Notes: generated from the sequence alone by a model not told the origin. A DNA stretch of 64,000 nucleotides from Lampris incognitus (GCF_029633865.1 NC_079213.1:113296421-113360420); one strand, 5' to 3'. Numbered from the stretch's first letter, positions 1 through 11,656 are shown. Program-made: numbers and translations.

Positions 1-132
1 GTGTTTGGGGAGTAACTAGTTACATGTAAATGAGTTGCATAATTACAAAATACATATAATTGTAGTCCATAACAGTTACTGAGAAAAAATGTGTAACCTG
101 TAATATTTGAAAAGTAACCTTCCCAACACTGG
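1..132. mobile_element. hAT-like MITE with terminal inverted repeats
   Basis: The left end reads gtgtttggggagtaac, and the right end (about 110-131), read on the other strand, gives cagtgttgggaaggttac. They form an imperfect terminal inverted repeat around an AT-rich core. This layout fits a short non-autonomous hAT-type element. The first bases of the left repeat may lie outside the window, so the target duplication cannot be checked. Confidence 0.5.
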
Positions 133-211
133 TCATTACTTAATGCAATCAGTTAGACTAGATGTTGATCTTACGACTATTAGCTAGGTGGGGTTGTTAT
201 GGATTTCTTAC

Positions 212-831
212 CTGGTGTAAAACCTGATGTCTTCTGGCGACGAAGCAAACCGCCGGAGTCCAAACGAGTTTTGCAGATGATATGTTTGGAGCTGCTGTCT
301 CAGCTCCTCGATTTCCCTCAACATATCTTCATACTGCTCCCGGTCCACACACACGGTGCGGCTGGCCCCGTAGTCGTGTTCCACGACCATCGGGACCATG
401 ATTGGGACGGGTTGCTCGGCCTCCTCCTCGGGCTCCGGGCCAGGTTCCGGACTAGATGGTAGAGTTCGGCGCTCCCAAACACCGGCACGTGTCTTGTTGG
501 TGTAGTTGTTCCACTCGAACAATGATGGGACGGAGCTTGCTGCTAAAATCCGTCTACCCTTGGCAGTATTGAGGATTTGATTATCCTCGAAATGTCGGCT
601 GCATACCTTGCTGTGTGGGGTCACCGAAAACCCCGTCCTCCTAATTTTGTGCAGCCACTGCGCGCGAAGGCCGGTGTTTTTCGGGAAGCGGTGGAAGCTC
701 AAATCGCCGTTATATCGACTCGAAGCCGAGCAAAGTGGCACACAGCAGTGCTCATTAGAGCCACTCACAGTTCTTTGAAACTTGTACAAATCACGCACGT
801 TGTACTTCTTTCTTTTCCGTACAGCACTCAT
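212..831 (-). CDS. THAP-domain protein, first coding exon (partial gene, continues left of the window)
   Basis: The ATG is at 831-829 and the exon ends at 212 just before a consensus donor (GTAAGA). The TAA seen at 210-208 therefore lies inside the donor and is probably not the true stop. The exon encodes about 206 residues. Residues 28-107 form a C2CH THAP zinc finger: Cys29/30 and Cys34, the HRFP motif, Trp59, then CSRH (Cys77, His80) and VPSLF near residue 101. THAP fingers bind DNA in the nucleus. A basic stretch (RKRKK) sits at residues 5-9. After an acidic, Pro/Glu-rich linker comes a predicted coiled coil (about 163-192). The exon then ends in SPEDIRFYTR, which resembles the start of the HTH_Tnp_4 segment of THAP/DDE_Tnp_4 proteins. 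The gene may therefore be a domesticated or still transposon-like THAP-DDE gene; its catalytic part would be outside the window. It is divergent from PSMD1, with 732 bases between the two start codons. Confidence 0.8.
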
Positions 832-1563
832 CTCGCTCTTTGCGGCGACCGAGGCGGGCCGGGAAGTAAACAGGAAACTGATCTGCCGACTTGTGGGGGG
901 GAAAGCGGAAGTTCGTCACTACACTTGTGCGCAGAGCGGATTAGGTAAAATCGCGTGTCGACCTACAGACGTTTTAAAGGGCTAAACAATAGTTACGGCA
1001 AACGTCATGTCAAGTGCAAAACGGTGACAGCACAATAATGAATCCCCGAATAGACAACATTTTGAGATACCCTGAGTAGTTTTGTTTTTTTGTTTACCCC
1101 GAGCGTTTGATAAATTACCTCGGAGGCTGCCATGTTTTTGTACGTTAAACTCAGGCAAAAGAACTGATTCACGCGAGATCGACTCTAGAAACGCCGGCTC
1201 TTAGAGGGACACGTTTATTATCTACGACGTCCCTACGGTTTCCCTGCGCTGAAAGAGCAATTTACGTTAACGTGTTATAAATTACGGAGTCTTTGCTATG
1301 TATGAAGGATCGTAGTTGGTACTACGGCTGCGTATTTTGAACCGGATTTTTTAAGCAGGCATAAAATAGGTCGCCACAGGCGCGGGTCCGGACGAAGGGG
1401 CCTCGCGCTACCGGACAAAAAGGAAGCCGTCGCGGCTGTGGTTTGTTTGTGTCGGTTTTCTCGGACACCGTCTCGTTTTCTACCCCTCACTGAACACGCT
1501 CAAGGAGAATAAAACGACTACTAAGCGGAATCGTGGAGCTGAGGAGTGACTGGAGAGCCAAAC
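832..1563. promoter_or_regulatory. Divergent intergenic region between THAP gene and PSMD1, probable bidirectional promoter plus 5' UTRs
   Basis: The two start codons (831 minus, 1564 plus) face away from each other with nothing else recognisable between them. The stretch is visibly richer in CG dinucleotides than the AT-rich introns, for example around 840-960 and 1380-1480. That fits a CpG-type promoter. No TATA box is obvious close to the PSMD1 start. Transcription start sites cannot be placed from sequence alone. Confidence 0.5.
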
Positions 1564-1579
1564 ATGATAACGTCTGCCG
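1564..1579 (+). CDS. psmd1: PSMD1 exon 1 (residues 1-5)
   Basis: ATG ATA ACG TCT GCC G encodes MITSA plus the first base of codon 6. It is followed directly by a donor, GTAGGC. The start was chosen because MITSA, joined to exon 2, reproduces the conserved PSMD1 N terminus. At 16 bases the exon is too short for ORF-based detection. Confidence 0.9.
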
Positions 1580-1652
1580 GTAGGCGTTAGATAAACTCTT
1601 TTAACCAACTGGTAGCGCTAACCCCGCTAGCTAGCTAGCCACCATTGATTTA

Positions 1653-1661
1653 GCTGAGTCA
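1653..1661 (-). promoter_or_regulatory. Candidate antioxidant response element (NFE2L1/NFE2L2-MAF site)
   Basis: The plus strand reads gctgagtca, which is TGACTCAGC on the minus strand, a full match to the ARE core TGAnnnnGC. It lies about 75 bases into intron 1. NFE2L1 induction of proteasome subunit genes through such elements is established. That this site works here is inference from position and motif only; a 9-mer can occur by chance. Confidence 0.4.
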
Positions 1662-1977
1662 CACGGGGCGCCGCCGCTACCAGCCAGCCGGTGTTACCAA
1701 TATCGCAGTGTGGCCCGTATTTAGATATTAATGCTATCCTACTTTACTCTGGTACTTTGCTCGCTTACCGTAAAGCCGAGCAGCTCGGCACTTTTGTAAA
1801 GTCTTGCTGGTAAATGTGCCTGCTAAACCTTTGAGTGCTGCACGCTTCATGTCATATTACAAATATTTTAGGGCTAATGTAAAAAAAAAACTTAAGCAGG
1901 GATCCCAACTGTCAAGGACTGTGCTGGAGAGTCTCTGATTTAACTGTCCGGATCAGGGGGGGGGGGGGCAATCTTGT

Positions 1978-2141
1978 CCAGAAACGGCTGGTGTGGGTGC
2001 AGGTTTTTGTTCCAACCCAGCAGTTACACACCTGGTCCCACTGATCAACCAGTAGGGTCTTAGCTGAGGAACTTGATTAGGACACAGGTGTGTAACTGCT
2101 GGGTTGGAACAAAAACCTGCACCCACGCCGGCCCTTTCTGG
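1978..2141. mobile_element. Palindromic MITE copy 1 (PSMD1 intron 1)
   Basis: Two arms of about 60 bases are inverted copies of each other. Both contain gtgggtgcaggtttttgtt and ttccaacccagcagttac, with a short spacer around 2040-2085. No transposase is present. A second, related copy lies at 2561-2720. The superfamily was not determined, and no clear target duplication was found. Confidence 0.65.
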
Positions 2142-2445
2142 GTAAGACTGCCCAGGCCTGGACTGAATGGTAATAAGTCGTGGCGATGTGCTGACATCCC
2201 ACGTTTAAATAGTGAAAACTGTCGTTGGGGCTCACTTTGACCTGCTCTCACGGTGTGCTCTACACCGTAAACCAGTTTACTACACACTACTACGCATTCC
2301 ACCGAGTTTGTTGTTATGGCAGAAAGCGGAAACTGCAGGCTGGATTAATTGTGAAGTGTGTGAGTGAGTGAGATCTATGATGTTGGAAAAGGCTACTATA
2401 GCAATAAGTGGCTTACGTCTTTTTTCTTCACTTTTCTACTTCCAG

Positions 2446-2489
2446 CTGGAATTATTTCGCTCCTCGATGAAGAGGAACCGCAGCTCAAG
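2446..2489 (+). CDS. psmd1: PSMD1 exon 2 (residues 6-20)
   Basis: The acceptor is ctacttccag and the donor GTAAGA. It encodes AGIISLLDEEEPQLK, matching the conserved N terminus. It enters with two bases completing codon 6 and ends in phase 0. Confidence 0.93.
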
Positions 2490-2560
2490 GTAAGATTCTC
2501 CTCTGCCAAGCACTAAAACACAAGTCCTGGTTCCTGTAGCGCAGGGATGGGCAACATAGT

Positions 2561-2720
2561 CCAGAAAGGTCCGGTGGGGGTGCAGGTCTTTGTTCCAACC
2601 AAGCAGTTACACACCTGATTCTCTAGTTCAACCAATAACCTTTGCTAAGGACCTTGATTTGTAGACTCAGGTGTGTAACTCCTTGGTTGGAACAAATACC
2701 TGCACCCACACCGGACCGGT
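2561..2720. mobile_element. Palindromic MITE copy 2 (PSMD1 intron 2)
   Basis: It has inverted arms of the same family as 1978-2141: ttccaaccaagcagttac on the left and its inverse on the right. The right terminus has drifted from the expected sequence. Confidence 0.6.
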
Positions 2721-3117
2721 GTCTTAAATAGTTCGCCATTCTGTGTTCTCCTTCCATCCATGTACTTTAAGATATTCAAGTCCTTTAGCTGACACAACAT
2801 AAAGTTTGTCTCCTCGTCTGTCCAGAAACATGTGGTTCTCGCTCTAGTACTCGCCATGTTGATACTACTGTAACCGGTTATTTTCTTGCCCGGTGCGGGA
2901 TTCGATACGGGGTGTACTGCACCACAAGGCGACATCACTAACCGCTCGGCTAAAGGGTCAGACCCGTTAGCTAGGGACTAACGTGTCTTATTAGTAGTTT
3001 ACACTACGCTGTTCAACTTCCGGGTGAAAGATCGCCGCGGGAAGTAGGCCAGTTCGGGGCCGATTGACGCGTACACAAGCCAAAGTAAATTGATCCCCAA
3101 CCGCGTCATCTAGGTGT

Positions 3118-3211
3118 GTTAGTCCGACTTCGAGAAATTCGATTTAGTACGATTTCAGTCAGACTAACATGTTTACATGTATTTTAAAAGTCCAGTTTTA
3201 GTCGGACTAAC
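3118..3211. repeat. Short inverted-repeat element
   Basis: gttagtccgact at 3118-3129 is matched by agtcggactaac at 3200-3211, a perfect 12-base inverted repeat around an AT-rich core of about 70 bases. A related motif (cagactaaca) lies inside. It could be a very short MITE or a hairpin; nothing else identifies it. Confidence 0.4.
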
Positions 3212-3464
3212 GCAATAAATCGACTTTTTCTAACATCACGTAAACGTACTGATTGTGTTTTATGATGCTTCATGTTAAATCTTGTGTGAACTGAATTTGG
3301 CCTCGTTAAATAAAATCATCCTTGCATGTAGGGTTCAGCTGCACCTTTAACCAACTACTGTTTCAGTTAGCTTAACGGTAGAATGAGGAAGATTTTCCTA
3401 AAAATCAGTGTATAGACTCATACAAAAATAACCCCTCTTAATCATCACTTACGACCCACTAGAC

Positions 3465-3708
3465 CAGTGTTTCTCATCCCAGTCCTCAAGGACCCCCTAT
3501 CCTGCAGATTTTCATTGTAACCCTGCATAGGTAGCCCTGCTTGTACTTACTCGACCAATCATCTCGCAGCACTTAATTATGCAAGGTGTGCAACATCTGA
3601 CAAAATTCATTGCTGATTGGTTGAATAACTACAAACCGGTACCTATTCAGGGTTGCAAAGAAAATATGCAGGATAGGGGGTCCTTAAGGACTGGGTTGAG
3701 AAACACTG
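3465..3708. mobile_element. hAT MITE with perfect 8-bp target duplication
   Basis: The element starts cagtgtttctcatccc and ends with the near-inverse gggttgagaaacactg. It is flanked by the identical octamer cactagac at 3457-3464 and 3709-3716. An 8-bp duplication plus CAGTG-type ends is the hAT signature. There is no coding capacity, so it is non-autonomous. It lies in PSMD1 intron 2. Confidence 0.8.
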
Positions 3709-4198
3709 CACTAGACGTATGTGTGGTGGTGTCTGTATCTCCAGGGACCCTGTCCTCTGCCTGTATTTTGCGGCGTACGGGATGTTTCTGAGCGTTAACC
3801 TTTGGGCAGCGTAACTCTACAAAAACATAGCGAGCGGCCAGATCGAGATTGTAAGCACCATCCGAGAGGACGCTACGACAGTGGTGGACACGGCACTGAA
3901 AAGACGCCAATGTAGCAAGGGAAAACGCTAAGTGGACGAAGCTCGTTCAAAAATGAGAGTAAATCTGGGGTTGTTCACCTCAACACGCTGGTGAGCACTG
4001 AAGGAGAGGCTGGGAATGAAGAGCAACGCGGAGTTGGGATATGTTCTGGCAGTGCGGTCAGGGGGCGTGCACTTCCGGTGTCATTGAGCCGGGGAGGAGG
4101 GGCCAACTTTGCGTGTTGTGTTTACAAACTGCAACCGACAAATCCTGCACATTCTACCTTTAATGCCATATTAACAGCGTTTCTCCCTTCACTCCCAG

Positions 4199-4272
4199 GA
4201 GTTTGCTCTGCATAAGCTGGATGCCATCGTCAATGATTTTTGGGCTGAGATTTCAGGATCTGTAGATAAAAT
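4199..4272 (+). CDS. psmd1: PSMD1 exon 3 (residues 21-45)
   Basis: The acceptor is cactcccag and the donor GTAAGT. It encodes [20 protein letters not shown] then SVDK and two bases of an Ile codon. This is part of the N-terminal helical region of Rpn2. Confidence 0.94.
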
Positions 4273-5102
4273 GTAAGTATCTGTTTTGAGCTTATGTGGG
4301 GAGCTGAACTGTTGAAATGCAACATTAATATTTGACAGTGTGAAGGTTAAGCAAGGAAGCTGGAGTCAAAACAGTTTTTTGTTTGCTTTAAACGGTGCTT
4401 AATTGATGTGGCTTCATTTCAGGACAGACCAGAATGATACACCCATTTCAGGACAGATTTATTGTCTAGACAAAGATGTTCTATGTATATGACAGCATAA
4501 ACATGAATACATTACCATTCAAAGTAGTGTGTGTTATACGAGGTCATGTGTGTTGTGATTGCTGTGTATTTGTGATGTGCGGTTATCTGCTGCAAATCCT
4601 GTTTCCCCTGGTGGGACAGTTAAAATAGTGAACTTTAAGACAGTAGTGTGGGGGCTATGGAGGGTTGTTTGAGGAGAGATTACTTTTGATGAGAAAGTGC
4701 TGCTTTTTTTGGGGGGGGGGACTGATAATTACAGAAATTAACCAGTCGGGATGCCCACTAATAATCGAGCCACATGTTTGATGTCATGCAATTAATATGG
4801 ATTGGGCTTAACAATTTAAAGAAACTATACCATCAGTTCTGTTACCAAACAAGTATTCTCCGCTGCATCGATACCCTAGAACACAATGAGAAACTTGCTC
4901 CATGTGGACGTGCTGGTATTTCTAACAAAAATAAAGTCTAACTAAAATGCACATGGGCAAAAGCTATGAAAATAGACACAGGTTGTGAAAAAATAAAATT
5001 GTCTTATAACCCTGCAAACATCAGCAACATCTTTATTAATTTCATTTAATGTTCCACCAAAAAAGACACTTCTGTTCTAGATGGTTAGAGTAGTGGTAGT
5101 GT
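4273..5102 (+). other. PSMD1 intron 3, left part: nothing recognised
   Basis: AT-rich intron sequence with a short G-run near 4711. No ORF, repeat family or RNA gene was recognised. Confidence 0.4.
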
Positions 5103-6545
5103 CTTTAGACATCACAGAAAGAAGAATCAGTTAATCTGGACACAACGTTAACTGGGAAAAACGTGTCATCACTTGTGTAGGTGACTTGCTCCTGAAGCTG
5201 TGTCTTCAGTCCATGTACTTCACATACAGGGGGCAGTACTACAGGCAGAAGCATGGGTGTGCCGCTTGGTTCCCCAGTCTCACCTGTAGTGGCCAACTTG
5301 TATATGGAGGAAGTAGAAAACAGGGCTCTGATGTCCTATCCAGGGACACCATCTAGCCATTGGTTCAGATTTGTGGACGACACCTGGGTTAAAAATAAAT
5401 CTCAGGATGTATCACGTTTCACTGTCCACATTAATTCTGTGGACAACCACATCAAGTTCACCAGGGAGGATGTGAAAAATGACAGGTTAGCCTTCTTACA
5501 CTGTGAAATTGCAATTGGTGATGGGGGACATTTGATTGTTGTTCACTGTAGACCAACACATACTGATCAGTACTTAAGGTTTGACTCTCATCATCCACTG
5601 GAGCACAAACTAGGAGTCATCAGGACACTGTACCACAGAGCTGACAACGTCCCCACCGACACAGCGGCCGGGGAAGGGGAGAAATCCCACATTAAACAGG
5701 CCCTGGTTAAGTGTGGTTATCCTAACTGGGTGTTTGTCAAAGCAGGGAAGACACCCAAACAGTGCACCAGCCAATCAAAGAGAGGAGAAGGACAACAGCT
5801 GTCTAAGCATAAACAGTGGTGATTCCGTATGTGGCAGGAGTGTCGGAAAAGTTGAGCTGCTTACTTTCCAAACACTGTCTCTCGGTTGCTTTCAATCCCC
5901 AAAACACGCTGTGCCAGAAGTTGGTCCACCCCAAGGATCGGGTCCCCCGGCACGAAGGGGCACTTTAGTGTATGCTGTTAAGTACCAGGAAGATTGCTGT
6001 GGCTTGTACATTGGGGAAGTCAGACAGACGATGGCCAAAAGGATGACACAACACTGGAGAGCTAACGCATCAGACCAGGACTCCACAGTCTACACCATCT
6101 ACAGACCAGGACTCCACAGTCTTCACCATCTACAGACCAGTGGCCACTCTTTCAAGGATGAGGATGTGCATGTCCTTGACAGGGAGGAATGCTGGTTTGA
6201 ACGGGGAGTCAAAGAGGCCATGTATGTTAAGAGGGAACAACCATCACTGAACTGAGGGGGCGTGGCCTAAGAGAACATCTGTCACCATCTTACAATGCTC
6301 TGTGAATAGTACACATTGCCAATGTAACTATAGTTAATGTTCATGGTAATTTACATATGAAACCGGTCGTTGGTTCGGTCGTTAGCTGTTTATAAGGGTG
6401 GGATACCTGCAGTCAGTTGAGACTGAGGAAGTCACTTAGATGAGTGATGAAATGTTTTTCCCAGTATCACACAAAGTTGAATCCGTTCATCTGGACAGTG
6501 TTTATTGAGAGAAACATTTCATCACCCACAACCTCAAGGTTGTCG
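5103..6545 (+). mobile_element. Penelope-like retroelement (RT plus GIY-YIG), degraded, with inverted tail copies
   Basis: Reverse-transcriptase remnants run from about 5183 to 5800, with FTYRGQYYRQKHG, then SPVVANLYMEEVENRA and the catalytic FVDDTW. In another frame (about 5960-6255) comes a GIY-YIG-type endonuclease: VYAVKY, LYIGE, an Arg/His-containing helix (AKRMTQHW) and EECWFERGVKEAMYV. Together these mark a Penelope-like element, which needs neither an LTR nor an APE-type nuclease. Frameshifts separate the parts, so the copy is dead. At 5105-5182 the tail sequence appears in inverse orientation. At 6408-6530 a direct tail fragment is followed by an inverted one. The endonuclease part also carries a 31-base tandem duplication (about 6078-6139). 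The element sits in sense orientation in PSMD1 intron 3. Confidence 0.85.
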
Positions 6546-6590
6546 GGCAAAGAGAAGTTTTACACAGCTTTAATTACTTAGATTTTGTAG

Positions 6591-7475
<885 letters not shown>

Positions 7476-7479
7476 AGTG

Positions 7480-7835
7480 GGGCGGCCCACCCTGCCAAGA
7501 CAGTGGAAGGTGGACTTGGTGTTGGCTGCTGTTATTGTTAGTAAGGTAACTCTCGTTCAACCACTACTGGTGCTGTTGAGTGCAGCACAAGGACTTGGAA
7601 CACTATGGAGAGTCTGCTACTACTACTACTATGCTTTGGGTGTCTAGATAAAGCGCTATATAAATGTAATCCAGTATTATTATTATTATGATTGTTAAAT
7701 GAGTTTCCTCTGTAGGGTGTCAGGGCTCAGCCTTAGAGATAGGATGAGGAGCTCGGACATGTGGAAGGAGCTTGGAAAAGAGCCAGTTGAGGTGGTTCGG
7801 GCATCTGATTAGGATGCCTCCTGGGCGCCTTCCTT
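7480..7835 (+). repeat. LINE 3'-end-like fragments
   Basis: The segment to about 7690 ends in the fish LINE-type tail ataaagcgctatataaatg followed by (ATT)n. A second short piece (about 7720-7835) contains gaggtggttcgggcatctga and tgcctcctgggcgcc, also familiar from fish interspersed repeats. Family assignment is tentative. Confidence 0.4.
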
Positions 7836-8368
7836 TGGCAAACGTGTTTTGTTTGTTTTATTGAATTGTATACAGGAATTATGTCAATTCATATACCTAT
7901 AAAATTAATCCGCCATCTTTTCTGTTTTGTGATTTGCTACGTAACATCTGGTTATAAATTCTGTTGTGGAGGAAGGCAAAAAGTTAAACTGTTTTAACTT
8001 TGGGTGCCGTTGTTGGCATAGTTCACCGGTGTTATCTGATTATATTGTCCTGCTCTCATCCACAATAATGACTTCTGGTTTTCCGTCTGCCGTTTACCGG
8101 ATTCCATGTGAACACAGTCTGAATCTTCACTCCCCAACTCACCAATGGTGAGCGGCAAAGGCTATAGTGCAGGTTCATCGTAAACTAATGGGAGATTAAT
8201 GGGTAGCTCTCAGGTGTTAATCGGGCTTTGTAGTTGACATGGGTAAGATGCCTACAAGATTCCTGTTCGATTCGAATTAAGCTTTATTGATCACCAAGAA
8301 AGGAGAGTGGCTAGGTTTGATGCTGACATAACAAAAAAGGGACGTTACACTGTCTTAGTAGGAATACG

Positions 8369-9117
8369 GACGAGATCGGGCAGGAGTCTCCGTGAACTAT
8401 GGTGTTTGCCGATGACAGTGTGATCTGTAGTGAGAGTAGGGTGCAGGATGAGGAGTGCCTGGAGAGGTGGAGGTATGCACTGGAGAGAAGAGGAATGAAA
8501 GTCAGTAGGAGCAAGATGGAATACCTATGCGTGAATGAGAGGGAGGACAGTGGAATGGTCAGGATGCAAGGAGTAGAGGTGACGAAGGCGTATGAGTTTA
8601 AATACTTGGGATCAACTGTCCAAAGTAACGGGGAGTGCAGGCAGGGTGGAGTGGATGGAGAAGAGTGTCAGGAGTGATTTGCGATAGGAGGGGACCAGCA
8701 AGAGTTAAAGGGAAGGTTTACTAGTTGTGAGACCAGCTATGTTATATGGTTTGGAGACAGTGGCACTGATGAAAAGACAGGAGGTGGAGCTGGAGGTGGC
8801 AGAGTTGAAGATGATAAGATTTTCACTGGAAGTGATGAAGGACAGGATTAGGAGCGAGTATATTAGAAGGACAGTTCAGATTGGACGGAGAGATGCTGGG
8901 TAAATTGGGAGAAGGATGCTGAATATGGAGCTGCCAGGGAAGAGGAAAAGAGGAAGGCCAAAGAGGAGGTTTATGGATGTGGTGAGGGAGGACATGCAGG
9001 TGGCTGGTGTGACAGAGGAAGATGCAGAGGACAGGAAGAGATGGAAACGGATGATCCGCTGTGGCGCCCCCTAACGGGAGCAGCCAAAAGTAGTAGTAGT
9101 AATAGCAGTAGTAGTAG
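8369..9117 (+). mobile_element. RTE-like LINE, 3' fragment (sense, PSMD1 intron 4)
   Basis: The translation shows the RT catalytic FADD box (MVFADDSVICSES), then ECLERWRYALERRGMKVSRS and FKYLGSTVQSNGE. Past frameshifts it shows pieces of the conserved C-terminal block (RRPARVKGKV, RPAMLYGLETVAL). The tail is (GTA)n at 9090-9117. It is 5'-truncated and frameshifted. The RTE assignment rests on the RT block and short-repeat tail. Confidence 0.75.
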
Positions 9118-9344
9118 GAAGACTTGGAGTGTAAAAACGTATAGAAAAAAGTACCCAGGAATCTGTATATGTAGGAAATTGTGCAATGTAAATAAGAATA
9201 AGTGCCTTTACTTGTGTTATATAAGTATACAAAGCCAGTGGGTGAACTGCTCAACTAGATAATAGCTGAACATCAGCCAATCCTGGCCAACAGCGTGGGC
9301 TGACGTTCGGGTGTAAAAATGACTTTTTATGATGTTTCATTCAG

Positions 9345-9553
9345 CCAAATGCATTGACCACTACACCAAGCTGAGGGTGGAGAATGCTGAGCTCCCGGAG
9401 GACGAGGAGAAGAAGAGCATTGACCCCCGTCTGGAGGGCATCGTCAACAAGATGTTCCAGCGTTGCCTAGGTGACCACAAGTACAAGCAGGCAATTGGCA
9501 TCGCCCTGGAGACCAGGCGGCTCGACATTTTTGAGAAGACCATTCTGGAGTCG
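9345..9553 (+). CDS. psmd1: PSMD1 exon 5 (residues 102-171)
   Basis: The acceptor is tttcattcag. It encodes [20 protein letters not shown], then [20 protein letters not shown] to FEKTILES. The donor GTCTGT is weaker than usual, but it is the only position that joins in frame to [12 protein letters not shown] of exon 6. Confidence 0.94.
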
Positions 9554-9932
9554 GTCTGTCTCTTTCTCTCGCTTGTCACCTTATGTTTGATTTGAAATTA
9601 TATTTATCGCCAAGATTAAGTTCCATCATTCCGTTATCAGACTAAGTCCTAAATCATCTTCAAAAATGTTAACATAGCATACATGACTTTTTTCCAAGAT
9701 ATGTTTGTGTACTTTTTATGAGCAGCACTTTAATGACCCAAGTAGTCGTTTTTTTCCACATTACTGTGTAGTTATATTGACAACTTGGTTTTACAGCAGG
9801 TGGCATTTCCCTGACACTGGGCTGTGCCAGTGGGACCTCACGTCCGCTGCAGACAGTGCAGGGAATACAATGGAGAGCAGACTGTAGATAGAACTGTATT
9901 TTAATGCTGTTTTTGTGATTCTCCTCATACAG

Positions 9933-10076
9933 AACGATGTGAGCGGTCTCCTGGCCTACAGCCTGAAGGTGTGCATGTCCCTAATGCAGAACAAGAAGTT
10001 CCGTAACGAGGTGCTCCGTGTATTGGTCAAACTCTATATGAACCTAGAGAAGCCCGACTTCATCAATGTCTGTCAG
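9933..10076 (+). CDS. psmd1: PSMD1 exon 6 (residues 172-219)
   Basis: The acceptor is tcctcatacag and the donor GTAACC. It encodes [20 protein letters not shown] through [11 protein letters not shown]. The exon is 144 bases and phase 0 at both ends. Confidence 0.95.
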
Positions 10077-10353
10077 GTAACCATCACTGAAAAAGACAAA
10101 AGCAAAAATAGTCCCTACCACCTTAATCTTGTTGCCTCTTTTTCCATCACAGATGATCAATAGAGGGTAGCAGAAATGTTTGTAAAATTACATGTTTTGG
10201 GGAAAAAAATTGGCCCATGATATATTGAGCTAAATGTTGTGAATGCAGTATGAGCTATGAGGAGGATGATGGACTAATATTTCCGTATGCAGCCTTATTT
10301 GTTCTCCTGACATCTTATAAACTGCCATACTGCTTTTATCCATATGTCTATAA

Positions 10354-10632
<279 letters not shown>

Positions 10633-10769
10633 TAGGCCGGGTGGAGGTGTGGAGATAGCTTTGGGGTGTAGTTGTTGAGAGGATGGAGCGAAAAGAAGCC
10701 CCAGGACAGTTTTAAAACAGACACTCATGGTTTTTAGTAACGTTTGAGTGGGAAATGTGTAATGATGAT

Positions 10770-11330
10770 GGTGCCGTAATCTTTAATTATACAACACGAG
10801 TAAAATCAGTGCAATAAATAAAATGTCAATTATGAGGAAGAATAGACCATGCCTAGCACGCATAGAAGCTGAGTGGACCAGATTGAGAATATGGTTCCAC
10901 TGGTTGTCATGCATTGACACACCTATTACCTGTTCCCAAATTTCCTTCTGGTGGGCTGCTGGATCGGGGTTAAGGGAGTCAGGGGAGCCATAAATTATGG
11001 AAATTGGGTGTTTCTGTGCAGAGTCCAGAGTAAGAGGGGAGTCAATAGCAGATCCACGAAGGTGATTAGGGAAATGAAGGGTAATTGGTTTTAATGAGAT
11101 GTCTAATTTGACGGAAGCGAAAGAAGTGGGATTTAGGCAGGTCAAACCTGGTTGAGAGCTCTGTGAAATCAGTGAAGATTCCTTCCTTATAGAAATATTT
11201 GATATTAAGTAAGCCCTTGTCATGCCAAATGTGAAAAATGGGGTCGGAGGAAGAAGGTGGGAATAAATGGTTTTTGAAGGCTTGGGCTAAAGTAGAGGTA
11301 TACTCCAGAGTAAGGTTCTTTTCACAGTAC
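10770..11330 (-). mobile_element. L1-like LINE ORF2 fragment (intron 7, antisense)
   Basis: The minus-strand translation contains FHIWHDKGLLNIKYFYKEG and IFTDF, then WEQVIGVSMHDNQWNHIL and VHSASMRARHGL. This is the layout of the region downstream of RT in fish L1 ORF2. Frames are broken and both ends are truncated. A second fragment of related coding sequence lies at 14352-15328. Confidence 0.6.
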
Positions 11331-11361
11331 CCTTACACCAGTGCCTGACTGGGAAAAATCT

Positions 11362-11656
11362 ACCCAGCTGGTTCGAATCCCCGTGTTACCTCCAGCTTGG
11401 TCGGGCATCCCTACAGATAGAATTGGCCGTGTCTGTGGGTGGGAAGCCGGATGTGGGTATGTGTCCTGGTCGCTGCACAGGCGCCTCCTCTGGTCAGTCA
11501 GGGTGCCTGTTCGGGGGGGGAGGGGGAACTGGGGGGGAATAGCGTGATCCTCCCACGCGCTACGTCCCCCTGGCAAAACTCCTCACTGTCAGGTGAAAAG
11601 AATCAGCTGGCGACTCCACATGTATCGGAGTTTCGTTTTAACAGCATGTAGGTGGT
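11362..11656 (+). mobile_element. tRNA-derived SINE, family A, head-truncated
   Basis: The B box (ggttcgaatcc at about 11370) and the body (acaattggccgtgtctg type, then the lysed-CTG region ctccacatgtatcgg) match the family seen at 16309. The A-box half is missing. Confidence 0.7.

Noticed and set aside
8823..9254. 143-residue minus-strand ORF
   Set aside because: It is the antisense shadow of the RTE-like LINE on the plus strand.
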